The position numbers were made by a program, and so were the translations under genes. A stretch of 64,000 nucleotides of DNA from assembly GCF_000699445.3 (NCBI RefSeq), contig NC_067198.1, positions 29,701,536-29,765,535 of the forward strand. The letters are read 5' to 3'. The notes under the pieces were generated by a model. The model searched no databases. It saw nothing but the letters and a program-made list of their open reading frames with translations, and had not been told where the DNA came from. Below, piece after piece: positions 59,872 to 64,000 of the stretch; within the stretch, counting starts at the first letter, position 1, and every line of letters begins with the position of its first letter. Source of the DNA: Schistosoma haematobium (Eukaryota; Platyhelminthes; Trematoda; Strigeidida; Schistosomatidae).

Positions 59872-60917
59872 AAATCACTACCAGTCAAGTAAGAGCTTAT
59901 GGCGAACTGTCATCTGCTTTTGCAACCTCAAGTGGTGTCCGTCAAGGCCGTCCACTTTCCCCATTTTTGTTTAACTTCATCATAGACCTATTGATGGAAA
60001 TAACATTCTCGTCGACGGAATTCTCGGGTATTGATCTCCTTCCAGGAGGTTCACTTATCGACTTAGAATACTCAGATGACATAGTCCTGTTTGGTGAAGA
60101 CACTGGTAAAATGCAGAGTCTTCTGGTAGCACTAAACAACAATGCCAGAATGTTTGGAATGCGCTTCTCTCCCTCGAAATGCAAGTTGTTGCTTCAGGGC
60201 TGGTCTGCGTCAACACCTGAACTAAGGATAGGGAGTGAAGTAGTCGAACGCGTTGACAACTTCACTTATCTTGGAAGTCTGATCAGCCCTAATGGGTTGG
60301 TACCGGACGAAATCTCATCACGGATTCGAAAAGCTCGTTTGGCTTTTGCCAACTTACGTCACCTATGGCGAAGGCGAGATATCCGTCTATCAATAAAAGG
60401 ACGAGTATACTGCACGGCAGTCCGTTCTGTTTTACTTTACGGCAGCGAAACATGGCCTATAAGAGTAGAAGACACTCGTAAGCTACTAGTATTTGACCAC
60501 AGATGCCTTAGAAATATTGTTGGCGTCTGCTGGGATCACCGGATAAGTAATAGTGTTGTTCGACACAGGGTATTAGGGAATGATGGTAAATCAGTTGATG
60601 AGGTTGTGAATCTTCATCAACTGAGATGGTTGGGCCACGTGTTACGTATGCCCAAACACCGATTACCACGACGCGCAATGCTATCCGGTGTTGGGGATGG
60701 TTGGAAGAAAATCAGGGGCGGCCAAACCAAAACGTGGCATCAGTGCTTGGATTCACTAACTTCTAGTCTGAGCCATGTTGGTAGATGCAGACTACTTGGT
60801 TGGGGTCCGCGTGACTATCGTAACCCATGGTTAGAGACTCTTGGTGACATGGCTCAGAATCGGTCACAATGTCGTCGGTGTATACACTCTCTATCTTCCC
60901 TTAAACTAAGAGATTAA
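59872..60917 (+). pseudogene. LINE reverse transcriptase fragment, active-site motif YSDD retained
   Basis: Open without interruption from TTSQVRAYGELSSAFATSSG through GVRQGRPLSPFLFNFIIDLL, the active-site block LEYSDDIVLFGED (YADD in most relatives), NFTYLGSLISPNGLV, VLLYGSETWPIR, LRWLGHVLRMPKHRLPRR and LLGWGPRDYRNPWL to a stop at 60915-60917. Endonuclease and RT fingers are missing, so it cannot work alone, but the frame and both Asp residues are intact over nearly 350 codons, which suggests a young insertion. Confidence 0.9.
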
Positions 60918-61115
60918 AATCGTTTCATATCTTTCTTTCTACGAACTAATTATTTCTTCCTGTACTATGTCCTTAAATGCAATCTTTCTTACCACCTCTG
61001 AATTAACTACTTTTATGAATCTGGTGTCCATCTTGTGTTAATGAGGTACGGTAACTTGGATCGATGCGTATATGTGCCTGGTCCTACGTTGTAGCTGACT
61101 GACTGATGAAATATA
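59872..61115 (+). mobile_element. Non-LTR retrotransposon, 5'-truncated (RT tail plus 3'-UTR)
   Basis: Contains the RT C-terminal half and about 200 bp of 3'-UTR ending near GCTGACTGACTGATGAAATA. The start coincides with the end of the TIR element. Different in sequence from the RTE-like copies at 38.4 and 55.2 kb, though the DNLTYLGSLI- and LLYGSETW-type blocks show that it is a related LINE group. Confidence 0.85.
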
Positions 61116-62671
61116 ATGTACATATATATTTATCTTGGAATGAAACACAATTCAATTTTTATTATCTGTATATTACTTTCCTTATTATATGCGTAATTTT
61201 ACAGTTGTTTTGTAAAATGTAGAATAAAAAAAGACTTGATTCAAGATCAAGATCAAACTTACTTTAATTAAAATGTATTTCGAAATAATCTTGTTTTGTA
61301 AATAAAAATTTTAGGTAAATAATATATTGATCAACATCTGATTACACAGAAGGGGCTTTTATAACTTCAGGGAAATAATATTGAATTTTGGTGATCTTAT
61401 AAGAATTTGTTAAATTTAAAAATAGTTTGTAACCAATGGTTATAATCAAAAGGAACCCCTACTACCGCCTACATATGAACTGACATATACACGTGGATGT
61501 CAAAATTGTTGGGATGTACAACTAGTGTGTTATCTTGTTTAATTATATGGGAGAATAGTGTCGAACATATACAGAAATATTCTGAAGTACAATTACTTTC
61601 AACTAAACGTTTGTACATAACACTAAATGATCATAACGTTTTTAAATTACAGTCATAATCTTATTTGATCAATGTTTGGTTAACTTTAGGCATAAATATT
61701 TACACAATGATTAATGAGAGGTGATTTCAGATTGCAATCCTTCTTTTCACTCCATAGATTAAGGAAATTGATTCACATTATCGGAAACTCGTTTATATTT
61801 GAGTTAAAATAATCATGTCAGAAGATATAACTAAATGATATTTTATTTCGCATAGATCATGTTTCAGTTGACACATGATTATCAGTCGTTTCTGTGACCG
61901 TCATAGTTTTAATAACAATAACAATAATTTAGCTTATCAGACACAAGCTAAGATACTGATCTTTGAGCTACGCACTAGTTGTGACGACTAAACACTACTA
62001 CTCAATTACCAGAACCTTGTAGCAGCTGGTACTATATCAAGCCCACATAAGTTATTCTAGGATCTGGACAAATCAATTTATTCATTCTTCTCAAGCTACA
62101 TTTTGACCTTGTTAATTATTAGCTTATTAACATTGACTGGTTTTATGTAAGTTTGTGGTGTACATTTCTTATTTTACTCATCGCATGTCTGTAACTTATT
62201 TTTGCCTGACTATAAATATCGATCCACGCTTGGTTAGATCAAGTTAGCTTATATGTCTTCTCCATTGCGCGTCATTTCGCTTCACTCCCTTCCCTTCACT
62301 TTCTTTGCTTCGTTTCTTCGATCGCTTGTCTGGATCAATGACTATGAAAAATATGTATTCGAAATTCATTCTCGTATTTGACTTATTTAATCTCATTATT
62401 CACCAACACGAGTTAAGTCGATAATTGTTTACGAGGATTGACGATATGTATATTTCGATAACACGCAGCAAATGATCTACCTGAAGTCAGATCTCGGATC
62501 ACAAAAACCTGAGTAGATGAAATGTCATTTGAATTTGTATCCTATAGGTAGAAAGGCAAGTATTATAACTGGTAATTCATTTCACTCATTGTCGAATCCA
62601 GCCTTATATCAATTATTTTCTTGTCGCTAAATAAACTATCTCTACGTTCTATATGGTATGTTAGTTTAAAT
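61116..62671. other. No gene seen; possible LTR-like block at 62200-62430
   Basis: Mostly AT-rich. The 62200-62430 block has TATAAATA, a C/T-rich run (CACTCCCTTCCCTTCACTTT) and higher GC, as in some LTRs, but no second copy was found to confirm it. Confidence 0.4.
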
Positions 62672-63169
62672 ACTTAGATAGATCAGAAGGGGTTTTGTGG
62701 AGATTGTAGCAATTTCAACAGTTGAGATCATGAGTCAATTGAAGTTAGACCATTATGGAAAACCTGGATGCACTGGACGGTCGTTCCGTCTTATTGTGGG
62801 GCTACTCAGGAGTGCGTATCCACGATCCTACCTCCCGAAATTCAAACTCAGGACCTATCAGTCTCGCGCGCGAGCGCTTAACCTCTAGAACACTGAGCTG
62901 TCCGACATCCACTGGTGTCAATGTCTAACTTCAACTAATCCACGAAATTGAGTGACACATCCATCATTGTCTTCAGTGAGTTCCCATCTCACAACAGACC
63001 TGGTTGAACTCCACTGATCACTGCTTCTCACTAGGACTCCAGGATCGTGGATGCGCACTGCTGAGGAGTCCCATACTAGGACGAAACGGCCATCCATTGC
63101 TTCCAGGTTTTCCATGGTGGTCTAGCTTCAATTGACTCATGATCTCAACTGTTGAACTTAGATAGATCA
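62672..63169. mobile_element. Inverted SINE pair inside one 14-bp target-site duplication
   Basis: ACTTAGATAGATCA occurs at 62672-62685 and 63156-63169. Inside are a full-length family-2 copy on the minus strand (62686-63041) and a 5'-truncated plus-strand copy (63042-63155) that starts at the ribozyme. Tails point outward, as in the dimer at 24.7-25.5 kb, and the ribozyme-to-tail region is present in both orientations. The single duplication argues for one insertion event. Confidence 0.82.
63055..63100 (+). ncRNA. Hammerhead ribozyme, family-2 type, near intact
   Basis: Stem I GCACTG against CATTGC (one mismatch), core CTGAGGA, stem II GTCC/GGAC with loop CATACTA, GAAA, and a triplet ATC, which obeys the NUH rule. 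Stem III has one C-A mismatch. Every invariant core base is present. Confidence 0.75.
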
Positions 63170-64000
63170 TTTAAAGTTCTTAAATTATTCTAGGAAGCTA
63201 TTATCTGAAATGATGTAAACATTACTTAACCTAGATAATTTATTCATTTAATAGTTATCAAAAGTTTGTTCAAATAATACTAACCGAATAAATGAAAACT
63301 CGAATTTTTTCCATAAAATATAAATTAAAATCTTTTATTTATCACGTGAAGAGTGTTTTGTAATCTGCTTCTTTTTTTTTCTTTTCCCATAATCTTTCAA
63401 GGTTAACAACTATTGATTCTATTTCTTCATTGTAAATAAACAACAAAGTCACATTTATTAAACGATATACCTATATCTATATCCATCATCTTTCCCCCCT
63501 CAGTATAGATGTGTATTGTATGAAGAAAATTATTTGGTTCTTTCCCAATTTCACTGTCCTTATTATATAGTAATATGTACTTCAATTTCAGTTGATATTT
63601 TACATCAGATCAAGTGATATAAATATGATATTACTTTTCAGGCTAAAGAATTTGATATGAATCTACGGAAATGTTATTTAGTTTTAATTAAAGAAAATTT
63701 CTGTATCGAAAGTGATTTCTTCTATGAATGAAGGATTAATATAATAATAGATTGGGACACTAATTACAATAAAATTCATTAATTTGTGTAACATTTGAAA
63801 GATAAAGAAAAAGTCAACATAAAAGACAGAAGAAACAAAAGATGAACTTTTAAGAATCTACATTTTATTTTCGGTGGTTTAGTAGCTTAGTCTAACAAGA
63901 AATGAATTATTTCCTAATGAAAACAAAAACGATCTTAATATTTCTAATTAAATTATTCATTTTTCATTAGCTAAATGATTCAGTATATTTAAACCTGTAG
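63170..64000. other. No gene seen
   Basis: AT-rich. A CTTTTCAG acceptor at 63641 followed by about 28 open codons was considered as an LRRC71-like exon, but shows no family similarity. Confidence 0.45.

Noticed and set aside
60000..61115. Target-site duplication for the LINE at 59.9-61.1 kb based on ATGAAATA
   Set aside because: The right-hand ATGAAATA looks like part of the family's own 3' end (compare GATGATATATA at 58.7 kb), so it is not safe evidence.
63642..63730. Exon candidate after CTTTTCAG encoding AKEFDMNLRKCYLVLIKENF
   Set aside because: No similarity to LRRC71 C-terminal parts and no good donor before the stop.
1..64000. CRISPR arrays, operons or bacterial-type promoters
   Set aside because: None seen; spliced exons and SINEs show eukaryotic DNA.

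Overview
The window looks like genomic DNA of a blood fluke of the genus Schistosoma. It is very AT-rich, has small exons in long introns, and is littered with tRNA-headed short retroelements that carry hammerhead ribozymes (the Sm-alpha type first described in schistosomes). It also holds pieces of CR1-like and RTE-like non-LTR retrotransposons. I cannot fix the species from the sequence alone.

Two host genes can be supported. On the minus strand at the left end is an Msx-class homeobox gene. Exon 1 (8179-7366) carries an EH1-type FSIDALL repressor motif and a long Asp/Asn-rich tract. A 6.6-kb intron follows, then exon 2 (721-590), which encodes the Msx extended homeodomain region and homeodomain residues 1-29. 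The splice phases join exactly, and the rest of the homeodomain lies beyond the left edge. On the plus strand, spread over 31.2-48.1 kb, are six phase-compatible exons of a leucine-rich-repeat protein that resembles LRRC71. One internal exon expected from the family (between 33.5 and 37.5 kb) was not found, and the first exon and the C-terminal exons were not identified.

The rest is mobile DNA and its debris. Clear autonomous-type remnants are a 4-kb CR1-like LINE (26.8-30.8 kb; PHD finger, AP endonuclease, RT with YADH in place of YADD), a 5'-truncated RTE-like copy with a 12-bp target-site duplication (55.2-56.1 kb), a second RTE-like scrap (38.4 kb), and a different LINE with a long open RT tail (59.9-61.1 kb). 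Short elements fall into several families: Sm-alpha (7.0, 36.7, 37.0, 38.3 and 41.2 kb), a second tRNA-headed family whose hammerhead stem I is GCACTG/CAGTGC (15.1, 22.6, 24.8, 25.4, 34.7, 62.7, 63.1 kb and decayed copies), a third family with a hammerhead-like core (54.4 and 10.4 kb), and a fourth tRNA-headed family (6.2 and 49.4 kb). A dispersed LTR-like repeat with a conserved terminal hairpin occurs at least seven times.

The most unusual structure is a set of inverted SINE pairs that appear to have inserted as single events. At 24.7-25.5 kb two 323-bp SINE copies face head to head with only two differences, and one 12-bp target duplication flanks the whole unit. At 62.7-63.2 kb a full copy and a truncated copy share the same topology inside one 14-bp duplication. 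A Sm-alpha pair at 36.6-37.1 kb is arranged the same way. Also notable are an uncharacterised 904-bp insertion with an 11-bp duplication (48.2-49.1 kb) and a 0.7-kb element with 100-bp terminal inverted repeats that abuts a LINE (59.2-59.9 kb).
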